From: Triparma columacea
Taxonomy: Eukaryota; Sar; Bolidophyceae; Parmales; Triparmaceae
DNA length: 64,000 bases
Reading direction: 5' to 3'
NCBI GenBank assembly: GCA_030267965.1
Contig: BRYA01000273.1
Location: forward strand, 15,614 to 79,613
A program made the position numbers and the translations under genes. The notes under the pieces are model-generated. The model did not search any database and had not been told where the DNA came from. It saw only the letters and a list, made by a program, of their open reading frames with translations. The first letter of the stretch is position 1. Every line of letters starts with the position of its first letter. This document shows, in pieces, positions 32,135 to 43,656 of the stretch.

Positions 32135-32198
32135 CGACCAATAAAAAAATCAATATAATGTCCTTCCCAAAAGCAAGTTCAGAAATATTTGGGCATGG

Positions 32199-35100
32199 AT
32201 GTGGCAACAAATTCCAGAGATGAACTATGAGATAATAGACGTCGAAGGACCTAACCTGGGGCTAGATTTAGGACCTGAGCTACTACCACCACCACTTGCA
32301 CCACAGGTTACGCCACCGAAGGAGAAGGTTGAGGAAGATGAGAGTGCCGGAGGGAGCAACGAAGTGGTCACCTTCTCCAATTACAAGCCTTCGTCTTTAC
32401 CAGGCCCTCTGGTGACAGTGCTGCAGTTTGTTGAGGCTGGAGATACATCCTACGAAAAACTTCCCCGCTACGCTTCTGATGGACTCAACAATTCCAGTCC
32501 TCCACCCTCGACCTCTTGTTCCCCCCCAATAAATACTTCTTGGACTTGCTCTATCTGCACCTTCATTAATGGAAAGATGTCTAGGTGCGAGATGTGCGGA
32601 ACGAAGAGGCCAGCTTCCCCCCCTTCGTCTCCTGCTATAGTGGTGATTGATGCCAGTCCCGTCAAGAAAAAAGAGAGGTGAGATAAGGAAGCGAAGCGAG
32701 GAGCTCATATGTTAGTAATGGGTAGTGGAGAAGTATAAAACATTATTCCTGTTTAACCCCCCCCCCCCTTACGCCATTCGCTTCACTCATCGCAGGGGGA
32801 TGGGGGAGTTGCTTCATCCAAGCAGCCCAAAGGCAACGAAAAAAGATATTCGTCAGCGGCGTCCCTCAACTTGGGTACCAGGGAAGTATCCGTTGCCCGC
32901 TTCCCACGCTTTCCCAGCATGCGAGTCGACCCTGATGTCTAGCGTTTCTGCCCCCTCTGTCCCCCTCCCAGTCTTCTCTCCCATCACCCCCTTCTCTGCT
33001 CTTCCGTACCAAAATTTGTCGTCACCACTGACGCCTCTCCAGTTGGAGGGGGTGGGGCTCGCGGTCAACGCCTTCCGCAAGATATACAAGAGGTCAAAGG
33101 GTGGAAACACGCGCGGAGGATTCTTCTTGGGGGATGGTGCAGGGGTCGGGAAGGGGCGACAGATTTCCTCCGTCATACGGCACGCTGTATGCACTAACAA
33201 GCCCCGGCACCTTTGGCTCTCAGTCTCGAGGTCACTCATTGACGATGCTCGAAGGGATCTTGACGATGTCGGGCTCGTGGGGGTCAAGCTCCACAGTGCC
33301 GAAATGCTTTCCAGTATCAACAAGGGACTTGGCGCTTCGCAGGACGGCGTGCTCTTCGTGACGTACCAAATGCTGATATCGTCGACACGGATAGACCAGA
33401 TCGTCAAGTGGTTGGCCCCAAAGAGGACGGAGGAGACCTTCTCCGGTTGCATCATTTTTGACGAGTGTCACAAGGCCAAGAACATCGGAGGTGAGAACGG
33501 GTAATAGAATGAAAAGGCGGCTCTATGATGCAACCGGAACAAACAATCTCAGCGCCGACGCGCTCTCCCCCTTCTTTCCCCGCTCACTCCTTCTCCCCAT
33601 CTCCTCCTCACAGACACCAAGACCTCCAAGTTCGTTATCGACCTCCAAGAAAGCCTTCCGATGGCTAGGGTCCTTTACTGCTCCGCGACCGGAGTCTCAG
33701 ACGTTAAGCAAATGCGCTATGCCAACAGGCTCAACCTTTGGGGTCCTTCGACTGCCTATCCTAAGTTCTCGCACTTCGAGGATATGCTCAATAAGAGGGG
33801 AATCGGTGGTCTGGAGATGCTTTCCCTAGAGATGAAAATGCAAGGGCGTTTCATTGCCAGATCGTTGAGCTGGGAAGGGGCCCTTTTCGAAACTTGCGAA
33901 TTTAAACTCTCAGGAGAGCTGGAGGGGGCTTACAACGTCGCCTGTGGCTGGTGGCACGACACCCGCGTCAAGCTAAAATCTGCCATTGCCACCCTAGGTC
34001 CCACAAACGTGACAAAGTTCATCTGGCGTGTCTACTGGAGCTCTCTCCAGCGATTCTTCAAGGAATTCAATGTCTGCGCTAAGGTAAAATACGTTTGTGA
34101 CCAGGCTAAGAAGGACATCGCCGCCGGAAGGAGCGTCGTGATTGGGTTGCAGTCAACCGGAGAACAGTCAACGAAGGATTTCATGGACCTTTCCCTCGTG
34201 GATCTTCAAGCCGAAAAGAACCTCCCCGCTAATGCACCTCTCACTTACGACATGATCACCTTCGATAATCTCGTCTCCACCCTCGTTGGTACCGCCAGGG
34301 CCTTCATCTCAAACCACTTCCCAGTGCAGCCAACGCGTGGGGAAATCCCCCCCACCCCCTCCCTCCCTCCCTCTCCCACTGACGAAGACATGGCGAGGTA
34401 CAGGATCGAGATGTCCGCCAGGCAGAATGCCATCAACGCCGCCAATGCACCGCCAGATGAGACCCTGGTGGAACTGCGGGCTCAGCTCCTGCTCAAGCTC
34501 CAGAAGCTCACGCTCCCACCTAATCCCCTTGACGAGCTCGTGGACAAACTTGGGGGAGAGAATGCCGTGGCGGAAATGACCGGAAGGGTAGGCAGAATCG
34601 TGCGAGAGCCAGGGCTGACGTCGTTCAAGTACAAGAAACGAGCGGGGACGGCGGCGAGTTCCACCAAGGGGCTGAGCTCCTTCAAGGGAGAGGTTGAGAT
34701 GGACATGCTCAACATCGAGGAGAGGAAACGATTTCAGGACGGCGAAAAGTACGTTGCGATTATATCCGATGCCGCTTCAACAGGAATTTCGCTCCACGCT
34801 AACGTTGGGTCGAAGAACTCGGGGAGGAGGAGGGTACACTACACGATTGAACTCCCGTGGGCCGCGGACAAGGCTATCCAGCAACTGGGCCGAAGCCACA
34901 GGGCGGGGCAGCTCTCTGCGCCCATATACAGGAACGTAATCACAAACATGGGGGGCGAGAGGAGGTGAGGAGAGACCACGAGGCGGTCGATTTAGTGGGC
35001 CGACTCTCGTCAAATGCCCTTACCGAAACTAACTCCTTTGGTCGTCGCCCCTCATCCCCCCCTCAGGTTCGCCGCAGCTGTTAGCAAGAGAATGGCCAAT

Positions 35101-36882
35101 CTCGGGGCTCTGACAAAGGGGGATAGGAGGGCTGCGACCGGGAGCGATCTCGGAGAATTCAACATCGACAACAAGCATGGTGGACAGGCCCTCAACAAAG
35201 TCTACACGTGCTTGATAAGGGATGACTATCGGACCGGGTTCCAGCGTCCTTCAGCGAAAACGGACCAAATTTTGGACGACTTCATCTGCTCTTTTCCGGA
35301 TGGGTTCAAGGATTGCGAGGTTAACGAGGGCGACGACGAGAAGGAGGTGACGAGATACCAAGCTTGGGAGATGATCATGAAATCGTTGGAGAGAATCGGC
35401 CTGGAAGAGGGAAGCGACACGAGGAAGAAGGCGGACGTGAAGCTCTTCTTGAACAGGATAGCCGGACTCCCGGTCATGATGCAGAATCTCTTGTTCGCTC
35501 TTTTCAGCTCTACCCTCAAGGAGATTGTCGACGCGGCCAAGTTGAACGGTTGGTATGAGGGTTGTGTGGAGGATCTTGTTGCGCAGAGCGTCAGGGTCGA
35601 CAGCAGCTGCCCGATAGCTGATGACTTGGCTACTGGGGCCCAGACTATCTTCACGAGCATCGTTTTAGACAGGGGGTGGAGCTTGCAGAACCTGGTTGAG
35701 AAAATGAAAGAGGAGGAGAGAGAATTAGGGCTTAAGGAGCGGATTACGGGGGTTGATGGGAAGGACGAGGAAGATGAGGAAGATGAGGAGGAGGAGGAGG
35801 ACGAGGGGATGGGGGAGATGGACGACTTCATCGTTGACGACGATGAAATGGAAACAGATGACGAGGATGGGGGGGAAGAGGAGAAGGAGGAGGAGGAGGA
35901 GGAGGAGGAAGAAGGGAAAGAAGAGAAGGAGGAGAAGCCGGAGGGAGAAGGAGACGCACAGCCCGAACGACGACTCAATACGAAGAAGAGAAAAGGACCT
36001 GCGAAATCAGGCTTCTACATTTCCCGCAGGTCAATGTCAGGACACCATTTTGTCATCTACGCAAAGAGGAAGTGGGCCATGAATGCCTTATTGAAGGAGC
36101 GCAACATTCTCCAGATGGACCCTCTGGGGGTCATGCAAATTTACAGGCCGAACACGGGGAAGACCGGGCAAGAAGTCACGACGAACGAGCTAAACACGAA
36201 GTATAAGCTTGTCACTAGCCTCGACAAGATAGCCGACTACAAACAACTCGAGAAGGACCATAAGGAATTCTCCGATAGGTGGGACAGCATCTACAACGTT
36301 ACATCGGGCTTCGACAGGGTCGACAACCTCGCCCCAAGGAAGCTCAGGGTCGGACTCGTGCACGGTGCTGTGATGCACGCCTTCCCAGCCCTGGACCTAG
36401 CAGTCAAGGGAGCAGTCAGGAAGGCGGACAGGACCCTCAAGGTGGTGAGAGTCGAGATTGAGAATGAGAGGATCATCGGCGTCAAGTTCCCCATGGAGCG
36501 AGTTGCAGAATTGATGGACGCGAGCAAGAAACTTATGGACGCGAGGTCCCTCGGCAGCACGTTTTCCGTGATGGAGGAAAAGTTAGAAGAGGTAGACACG
36601 AAGTCGATGAAGCGCGCCACCTCGAAGGAGAAGACGATGAAGTCTTTTTTTGGGGGGGCAGGGAGCGGGGGGGGAGATGGGGGAGGCGCGGGAGGAGGGA
36701 ATAGCAGCAAATTCAAGAGTAGCGCGGGAAGTAGCAGCTTGTTCAAGAGCAGCAACACTGGGGGAGCAGGGAAGGGCGGAGGGGGGAAGAATAAACCGGG
36801 GAAGAAGAAGGGGGGGCCCCTGGACGGGAACCAAGTACTGGACTTTATGGTGAAGAAGAAGAAACCCAAGAGCGCGGACTAA
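32199..36882 (+). CDS. SBNO: Strawberry notch (SBNO) helicase-like protein with RanBP2-type zinc finger
   Basis: Exons 32199-32677, 32796-33490, 33611-34964 and 35067-36882, 1447 residues; phases 2, 1 and 2 all match. Residues 113-137 are a RanBP2-type zinc finger (WTCSICTFINGKMSRCEMCG). The SBNO helicase core follows: TPLQLEGVGLAVNAF, GDGAGVGKGRQ (Walker A-like, near 272), IIFDECHKAKN (DECH box, near 381), VLYCSATGVS, then HYTIELPWAADKAIQQLGRSHRAGQ (near 819) and GGERRFAAAVSKRMANLGALTKGDRRA. An acidic Glu-run segment and Gly/Lys-rich tail end it. SBNO proteins are nuclear transcription/chromatin co-regulators. The Zn finger probably adds RNA or ubiquitin binding (inference). Confidence 0.92.
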
Positions 36883-37203
36883 AGGGTGGGAAAATCTCAA
36901 TCTCTTGTTGTTGTATGAATTATTGCCTCCACATTTTTGCCAGTCCAAAGTCCAAGCCAGACGAGAAAAGAAGAAATAGATACAAACGTACCTCATTAAG
37001 GACGTTTTCGAATCATTTATCATTTATTGGGTTGATATCTACTTCATCACATAAATATCATTGGAACGTAAAAGAAACGAGAAATTTATCAACCTCCTCC
37101 ACCGCCCTCCGACCTTCACCCCCTTTATCCCCCCTTCATATCCCCCCTTCAACCACACCTACCTGGTGGTCGAACAATACTTTTAAGAAACCACGCACAT
37201 TTC
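36883..37203. other. Intergenic, SBNO to aldo/keto reductase
   Basis: About 320 bp between two plus-strand genes, AT-rich in its first half and C-rich before the next start. No gene recognised; it should contain the reductase promoter. Confidence 0.45.
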
Positions 37204-38241
37204 ATGGTTTCCTTACCTCGTATCTACCTCGGGACGATGACATTTGGATGGGAACAAGCGTCGTCTGTTGTCACACAGAGAATTGCGACAGAAATGGTGA
37301 AAACATTTGTGGCGTCAGGAGGCACCCTCGTCGATACAGCAAGAATATACTCAGGCGGTTCGTGTGAAGCTATGGTGAACGAGGCATGCAAGGATCTCGA
37401 CGTGCTTGTCGGTACAAAAGCCCATCCTAGCCAAAGTCTGGCGTCAGACAGCGGGCTGAGCCTCCCTGGATTGGAGAAGCAATTTGAGACTTCATCTGAT
37501 AACCTACCCGACTGCTTCCCCCTTCACGAGTACTATCTCCATCAACCAGATCCTGAGAGCGACCTCCTGGACTCCTTGAGATACGTCGACGGTCTAATCA
37601 AGTCGGGCAAGGTCAAGAAGTTGGGGTTAAGTAACTACAATGTCAATGAGGTAAAGCGTGCATTCTCTCTTTGCGATTCCCACGGCCTGACCCCCCCTTC
37701 GGTCTACCAGGGTCTAATGAATCCTTTGAACCGCATGGTCGAGGCCGAGCTCCTTCCCTTCCTCAGGTCTCGGGGTTGCTCCTTCGTGGCCTATAACCCC
37801 CTCGCCGCAGGCTTGCTAACGGGGAAGCACATGGAGGGGACGGAGGTTCTGGAGGGACGCTTTAAGGACAATCAGAACTACCTACCCCGGTTCTACACTG
37901 AGGGTAACTTTAGGGCACTCTCTCGCATCAGGGAAGCCTGCGAAGCCGCAAACATTAGCATGGTCGAAGGCAGTTACCTTTGGCTCCTCCGTCACTCTGC
38001 TTTAGGGGAGAACGATGGTGTGCTTTTGGGGGCCTCCTCAATCGCGCAGCTCGAGAGCAACTTGAAAGCCTGCGAGAGGGCTAAGAGGGAGGTTCTACCG
38101 GAGGAGGTCAGGGTAGCGTTTGAGGAGGCTTGGGAGGTCACGAAGACGGAGAATCCGTTTAAGTACTGGCGCGCTTTTTCTAGGGACATGCCAGGGGGAG
38201 AGTCTATGGATCAAGGGGAGGCTTATGCTGTTAAGAAGTGA
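37204..38241 (+). CDS. Aldo/keto reductase, AKR7 (aflatoxin-aldehyde-reductase)-like
   Basis: Single exon, 345 residues, full length for the family. It opens with the first barrel strand (RIYLGTMTFGW). The catalytic tetrad is complete: Asp44 and Tyr49 in VDTARIYSGG, Lys72 in VGTKAHP and His113 in YYLHQPD. GKVKKLGLSNYNVNEV and FVAYNPLAAGLLTGKH are further barrel signatures, and the LLGASSIAQLESNL near the C-terminus is the NADPH-pyrophosphate loop. The YLHxPD form and RFYTEGNF segment resemble AKR7, which reduces dialdehydes and succinic semialdehyde with NADPH. No targeting signal, so likely cytosolic. The stop is 66 bp from the convergent Gle1 gene. Confidence 0.9.
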   Translation: MVSLPRIYLGTMTFGWEQASSVVTQRIATEMVKTFVASGGTLVDTARIYSGGSCEAMVNEACKDLDVLVGTKAHPSQSLASDSGLSLPGLEKQFETSSDNLPDCFPLHEYYLHQPDPESDLLDSLRYVDGLIKSGKVKKLGLSNYNVNEVKRAFSLCDSHGLTPPSVYQGLMNPLNRMVEAELLPFLRSRGCSFVAYNPLAAGLLTGKHMEGTEVLEGRFKDNQNYLPRFYTEGNFRALSRIREACEAANISMVEGSYLWLLRHSALGENDGVLLGASSIAQLESNLKACERAKREVLPEEVRVAFEEAWEVTKTENPFKYWRAFSRDMPGGESMDQGEAYAVKK

Positions 38242-38307
38242 GGGTAACGCGAGAAAGAAGATTTTGTTTTCTTCCAAACCGAGCAGTTTCTATTACCCGC
38301 CTCCTCA

Positions 38308-40890
38308 TCACCTCCTGAACCCTTCCCCCCCAAAAGGGTTCCCCCCCCCTCCCCCTTGATTAAAAGGGTTGTTATTTCCTCCCCCCCCCCCGCCTCCGAA
38401 TGGGTTGTTTTGTTGCCCCCCACCGAAACCACCTCGGTTGTTGTTGTTGTTGTTGAAGTTGTTCCTATTCCTCCCCCCTCTTCCTCCTCCTCCTCCTCCT
38501 CCTCCTCCTCCACCTCCTCTACCATTGTTGTTATTATTCCCGCCCATCTCGTGGCTATACTGGCAATTGTTCCCATTCCTGCATCTTCCCTGCTGAAAGA
38601 AGCGGCATACTTTGGTGTTGCCCCCCCCCCTGTTGTTGCCGCCCCTATTGTTGTTGTTGTTGTTGTTGTTGTTGCTGTTGTTGCCTCCGAATGGGTTGTT
38701 TGGTTGTTGCTGCTGCTGCTGCCCGAAGCCCCCCCCCCCCCCAAACGGTGTTTGTTGTTGTTGCCCTCCTCCGAATGGGTTCCCTTGTTGTTGTTGTCCT
38801 CCTCCGAATGGGTTCCCTTGTTGTTGTTGTCCTCCTCCGAATGGGTTCCCTTGCTGTTGTTGCTGTCCTCCTCCGAATGGGTTCCCTTGCTGTTGTTGCC
38901 CCCCCCCCCCAAACGGTGTTTGCTGTTGCTGCCCTCCTCCGAATGGGTTCCCTTGCTGTTGTTGTCCTCCTCCGAACGGGTTCCCTTGCTGTTGCTGCCC
39001 TCCTCCTCCGAACGGGTTCCCTTGCTGTTGTTGTCCTCCTCCGAATGGGTTAACTTGCTGCTGCCGTTGTTGCTGCTGACCGAACCCACCCCCACCGCCA
39101 AAGGGCGTCTGCTGCTGCTGTTGTTGCTGCTGCTGCTGGTTACCGAAACCTCCCCCCCCCCCGAATGGCGTCTGTCGCTGTTGCTGCTGCTGTTGCTGTT
39201 GTTGTCTGTTTCCTCCAAAGTTATTCCCTCCCCCTCCTCCCCCCCTATTTCCCCACCCCCCCCCGCCCTGTTGTTGTTGTTGTTGTTGTTGTCCTCCTCC
39301 TCCTTCTCCTCCCCCCCACTTCCCGTAGAACTCTTCCACCACCCCCACAACCTCCCATCCCTTATCTCTCATCCCTTCCACCCTGCTCTTAACAGCCCCC
39401 CCCTGTTCCCCGTCCATGCCCTTAACGATCCTCTCAACCTCCCCCAATACCTCCTTGTCGTTTCTGATCATCCTCCCCGCAACGCTCATGAAACCCGCAA
39501 TCACATAACCCGCGTATAACGGTACCTTCTCCCCCACCCCCTTTGTCCATTTCCTCATCCATTCCTTAACCCTCACATCCCCTCCTTCCCCCACCCCAAG
39601 TTCGCTCGCCCTAAACTGCGCCCAAGCCTCCATTCTTGTACACCATCTATCCCAGGTTTCCCCCTCCCTAATCCCCATTTCCTCTTGAAGTTCCCTCCCT
39701 CCTGTACCCGGGTGTTCCCCGTTCCAGAATGTAAAGTTATGTTCCCCATGCGCTTCAATAACCTCTTCCATTTTCCCCTCCTCCCCCCCCTCATTTCTAA
39801 TCGCTCTAACAACAACAGCAAGTGGGTATCCGTCAATGTTTTTAACGCTATAGCTTTCCGCGCCAACCCTTTTACCAAGGCTGCTCGCTAAGAGGTCGAG
39901 GAGGTACAGGGTACCGACTTTACCAGGCGAGCCTTGTGGGGCTTCCAAGTCTGACGATAGGCTTGATTTGATAGCCTGTTTAACTCTTGATATTACGTCG
40001 AGGATGCAGGTTGGTTCTTTTACAAGAGTGTTGAGACCTCCCGCTGCTAGTTTCTTCATTTGCATGCGGCGCGCCTTGACGGTTTTGTCCTTGTCGAATG
40101 CCTTTATCTTGTTTCTGATGTCCTCTAGTTTGTTCCTGTTCCTTTCCTCTTCTTCTTCCCTCCTCTTTTTCTCTTCCTCGACCTTCCTCTCCCCTTCCCT
40201 CCTTTCCTTTTCCTCTCCCTCCCTCTTCTTCCTATCCTCTTCTCCCTTCTTCCTCTCAATCTCCCTCTCCCTAACCCTCCTTTCCTCTTCAACCCTCTCC
40301 TCCCTCTCCTTCCTCTCCTTAACTTCCCTAGCCTCCCTCTCCGCCCTGTCCTTCTCAGACACGTACATCGTAAGCCAGCCCTCAACCTTCCTCTTAACAC
40401 CCTCGTTAACCCCCGACCCCTTGATCCTAAAATCCGCCCGCTTTACTTCTTCCTCTTTAAGTTGAGGGTTGAAAGCTTGAACTCCGAAGCCTCCCCCTTT
40501 GATCTCTATAATAGCCCCCCTCCCAACCTTCTCCTCCTCCTCCTCATCATCTTCCTCTCCTAAACCTGTTCTCTCCATCCATTCGCAAACGTCCTTTACT
40601 GGTGCAATCCGAGCTTTATACTCCCTACCTCCATCCCCTCCCATCCTCCCCTCCCCTACGTCTGTTCTGTAAGGCCACGCCTGTGTTAGGCGGATGGATG
40701 AGTTACTACTTAAAAGGAGACGTGGTGGTAAACCGTATCGTCCTGTTGACGTGAAGGGGTAAGGGTGATCGTCCTCAGAGTCTGAATCTGAGTAGGAGGT
40801 GGTAGATGAGGAGGGGGACATTGGAGGAGAGGAGATGGAGGGAGGGTACTCAGAAGGAGGGTACTCATCGTCGGAGTAACAGAGAGACAT
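38308..40890 (-). CDS. Gle1-like mRNA export factor fused to FG repeats and a CCCH zinc finger (Nup42-like)
   Basis: Single exon, 860 residues. After an acidic/Ser N-terminus comes a long Glu/Lys/Arg coiled coil (residues about 170-255), then a Gle1-like helical domain (about 270-530) with LYLLDLLASSLGKRV, DGYPLAVVVRAIRN (compare FPIAVVI in Gle1) and YAGYVIAGFMSVAGRMI. Residues about 535-740 are Gln-rich FG repeats of the form QQQQGNPFGG or TPFGG, about 14 copies. A CCCH finger follows (VCRFFQQGRCRNGNNCQYSH, about 761-780), then Gly/Asn-rich sequence with more NPFGG. Gle1 with IP6 activates the DEAD-box ATPase DBP5 at the cytoplasmic face of the nuclear pore. FG repeats plus CCCH finger are the hallmark of its partner Nup42. 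The Gle1 match is moderate, the FG and finger clear. Confidence 0.78.
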   Translation of the reverse strand: MSLCYSDDEYPPSEYPPSISSPPMSPSSSTTSYSDSDSEDDHPYPFTSTGRYGLPPRLLLSSNSSIRLTQAWPYRTDVGEGRMGGDGGREYKARIAPVKDVCEWMERTGLGEEDDEEEEEKVGRGAIIEIKGGGFGVQAFNPQLKEEEVKRADFRIKGSGVNEGVKRKVEGWLTMYVSEKDRAEREAREVKERKEREERVEEERRVREREIERKKGEEDRKKREGEEKERREGERKVEEEKKRREEEEERNRNKLEDIRNKIKAFDKDKTVKARRMQMKKLAAGGLNTLVKEPTCILDVISRVKQAIKSSLSSDLEAPQGSPGKVGTLYLLDLLASSLGKRVGAESYSVKNIDGYPLAVVVRAIRNEGGEEGKMEEVIEAHGEHNFTFWNGEHPGTGGRELQEEMGIREGETWDRWCTRMEAWAQFRASELGVGEGGDVRVKEWMRKWTKGVGEKVPLYAGYVIAGFMSVAGRMIRNDKEVLGEVERIVKGMDGEQGGAVKSRVEGMRDKGWEVVGVVEEFYGKWGGGEGGGGQQQQQQQQGGGGWGNRGGGGGGNNFGGNRQQQQQQQQQRQTPFGGGGGFGNQQQQQQQQQQTPFGGGGGFGQQQQRQQQVNPFGGGQQQQGNPFGGGGQQQQGNPFGGGQQQQGNPFGGGQQQQTPFGGGGQQQQGNPFGGGQQQQQGNPFGGGQQQQGNPFGGGQQQQGNPFGGGQQQQTPFGGGGGFGQQQQQQPNNPFGGNNSNNNNNNNNNRGGNNRGGGNTKVCRFFQQGRCRNGNNCQYSHEMGGNNNNNGRGGGGGGGGGGGGRGGRNRNNFNNNNNNRGGFGGGQQNNPFGGGGGGGNNNPFNQGGGGGNPFGGEGFRR
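38690..39300. repeat. Imperfect coding tandem repeats (Gln-rich FG units)
   Basis: On the plus strand, units of the form TTGTTGTTGT-CCTCCTCCGAATGGG-TTCCC recur every 27-36 bp, about 14 times, encoding QQQQGNPFGG-like units on the minus strand. Flanking trinucleotide runs at 38430-38520 and 38640-38690 encode Gly and Asn tracts. The repeats keep the frame, so they are selected as protein, but copy number may be mis-assembled. Confidence 0.85.
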
Positions 40891-41527
40891 TTAGGGAGGT
40901 GTGTGTGTGTATAGAGTGTGTATAGAGAGTGTATAATGTAGCTTTGAATGGCAACTTAGGAGCGGTGTTTTGGTTGATGGCCTATTTTTGGCCTTCAAAT
41001 TACGCTAAAATTACACTATTTATGATTGAGGTTTCTTATATCGTTATAGATGTTGACGGATGTTGATAGATATTGAGTATTAGTAGAATTGGAGAATTTC
41101 TGAGGAGGCTTCAATTTTCACTCTTTCCCGAAGGTCTTTCAACAAAAAGTGTCTGGGATAGTTCGAATTGGTTCTCAAAAAATACCTTTCAGACCTCAGA
41201 CGGTTTTGGTTTTTTTGTGGATCCTGCTTCCCATTATCACGGGGCAGCTGGACGTGAAAAAGAAATCAGAAAAAACGGCCGGGAAGGTTTTTTTCTTTCT
41301 TTTTCTTTCTTTTTGCTTCCAATTCCATTAAATGCAATAAAATCTGTCTGAATATCGTCATCTATCATACACATTCAATCCCCTTACCTCAATTTGGATA
41401 GTTGTACCTCATTGGCCATCAAAAAACAGCTAAACACATCTAATCAGAAACAAATACAACAATCTCCCTCCGCTGGTTCTGTGGAACCACACATATCTAT
41501 CTATCTACTCTGTCATACTACTCTATT
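40891..41527. promoter_or_regulatory. Divergent intergenic region, Gle1-like / WD40 gene
   Basis: About 640 bp between divergent genes. GTGTGTGTGTATAGAGTGTG with a second GTATAGAGAGTGTA lies at about 40900-40935, close to the Gle1-like start. A T-rich CTTTCTTT tract lies at about 41289-41320. No gene recognised. Confidence 0.4.
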
Positions 41528-43656
41528 ATGGAGGAACACGCTTCATCAACAACACCTACAACAATGCCTACAACAAGACCTACAACAATGCCTAAATCAA
41601 TGAGAGAACAAGCTGAGGACTTCCTACTCTCAAACGCTGATAAAATTAAGAGCTTCAATTCTGATATGAGCACATTAGACAAATTGGACAAATTGGACAA
41701 ACTAGAGAATGAAGGAATGGACGAAGGAAGGAATGAAGGAATGGACTACAAAATGGACGAGAAAGAACACAACAAAACACAACAAGCCAACCAAAAAGCC
41801 AAACAACCAGCCCAAACCCCTCCACCTCCCTCATCCTCACCCCAAAATTCTGCCTCCGACGTAGCCTTCGACGATATGATATCAAGGATGTCCTCCGAGG
41901 TAGACCTATCCACATCTGTAGACCTATCCTCAGAGATACCCCTTACCCTAAACCCTACTACCTCCCCATACACCTCCTCCCCCCCCAAGTGCTGCGATGA
42001 CTGCAACGAGGACCCTTTAGAAACCTCCCCAACATCCATGCTAGCATCCTTAGAAGGTGCCTTAGAAGGTGCCTTAGAGGGTGTGTACTCAGATGGTTCA
42101 GATCTACCTTTACAAGGAGATTCCGAGGTTTTGAAAATGGCAGCACTTGCTGGTATGGAAGGTGTTGTACCTACTAAGGATGAAGGCGGTTGGAATTCAT
42201 CTACATTCGACCCAACATATCCACCACCACCACCAAACAACATTCAAACATGTACACCTGACCCTAACACTGGGATAACAGAACGCTGGGGTACTTACTG
42301 TATGAGGAAGTACGGGTCGTGTTGTAGAGCTTGCGTAGAAGGTAAATCTATACCTGAAATACCTACAACCTCATCTCCTACTTCTGTTAATAATTTACAA
42401 CAGGACGTAGGGGGTCACCCGCTTTTATGTAATTTGTTATCAACCTTATCTAGAGATAAACCGAAGGTTATAGTAGGCCCGAATTCAACGGTATTCTCAT
42501 TATCATACGAACCAAATACAGGGTACTTAGCAGCTGGTTGTGAGGATGGTACTGTGAAGGTATTCGAAGCTCGCCACAACTTCAGGTTGACTTATACTAG
42601 GACATGCTTTGTATCTGAAGGTGCGAAAATAAGAGGGGGTGGGGGGTATGAAGTTTTAAGAGTCGCATGGGGGAAGGACGAAGAGGATGATGGGGGTAGG
42701 AGGTTATACGCAGGTACAGCTAGTGGTTTAGTTGAGGTTATAAAGTGCGGAGGAGGAGGTGGGGAGGAGGGGGGGAGGGATTTTGAAGTTATCGGGGTTT
42801 TAGACTCTACCATCGACGAGGAGGGTAATGTAACAGACCCGAAAGACGAAGTTGCTCCGCAAGTATACGGACTTGTAGAGGTAGGATACGGTAGGGTCGC
42901 GGTAGGGACGGACGACCAGGTCACGGTTTGGAACGCGAATACAGGGGCCAGGATAATGGGGTTAAATTTCAGGAGAATCGGGGGGAAGAAAGCGGGCGGT
43001 GGTCGCAACCCCAACGGTCTGGTGTACGTTTTCGGGATGGACTGGTCGTCAGAGAGGGAAGAGCTCTGCGTATCCTTGTCAGACGGTACTATCAGGGTCG
43101 TTGGGATGGACGGGACGGTTAGGAGCGTTGTATGCTTACCGGGGGTGGAAGCGGGGGGAACGGGAGTTAGGTGGGAGGGTGGGGGGGAAGCGATTGTTAG
43201 CACGTTCACGACGGGACATGTTGTCAAGTGGAGGTGAGGAACAACCTTGGGGAGGTAGAACGAAACACCAAGGGAAAGGATTCACTTGAGAAAGGCTGAC
43301 CCCCCTCCCCCTTTGTACTTGTCCCCTCCCTCAGTGCGGGTGTAGAAACCCATACTCCCCTCCACTGTTCTGGTGTATTCGGTGTAACCCCAGGTTGCTA
43401 CGGTACCTCCCCTTTCCCCCCCACCACTCACCCCGACTCCTCCGCCATTATACTATCCTACGGTGCGGATGGTACGATTTACGCGTTTAATGGTATGGCT
43501 GAGGGTGGTGAACCAATGGCGTATACGAAGGGGAGAGGAGGGGAGATTTACGATGTGGAAACTTGGGAGGATCAAGGGGACGGTGGGGTGTGGATTGCGG
43601 TGGCGGGGAGGGGGACGGGGAAGAACGTTGAGATGTATAAAATCAAGGGAGAGTGA
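41528..43656 (+). CDS. WD40-repeat protein with long disordered N-terminus
   Basis: Exons 41528-43233 and 43335-43656, phase-2 intron, 675 residues. The first 230 residues are low complexity with short repeats (TMPTTRPTTMP, KLDKLDKLE, LEGALEGALEG). A Cys-rich patch follows (ERWGTYCMRKYGSCCRAC). From about residue 310, WD40-type strands appear: VFSLSYEPNTGYLAAGCEDGTVKVFEA, RRLYAGTASGLVEVI, YGRVAVGTDDQVTVWNANTG, EELCVSLSDGTIRVVGMDG, AIVSTFTTGHVVKW and, in exon 2, AIILSYGADGTIYAFNG. Six or seven blades would make one propeller. No specific family is recognised. Exon 2 is partly duplicated downstream. Confidence 0.8.

Noticed and set aside
35226..35978. 250-codon minus-strand frame of Ser runs
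   Set aside because: Antisense of the Glu-rich acidic segment of SBNO.
38690..39300. CRISPR-like array of regularly spaced repeats
   Set aside because: The spacing units are themselves repetitive and in frame as FG-repeat codons, and the genome is eukaryotic.
38356..39519. 387-codon plus-strand frame rich in Leu, Val and Pro
   Set aside because: Mirror of the Gln/Gly FG-repeat coding region on the minus strand; no domain of its own.
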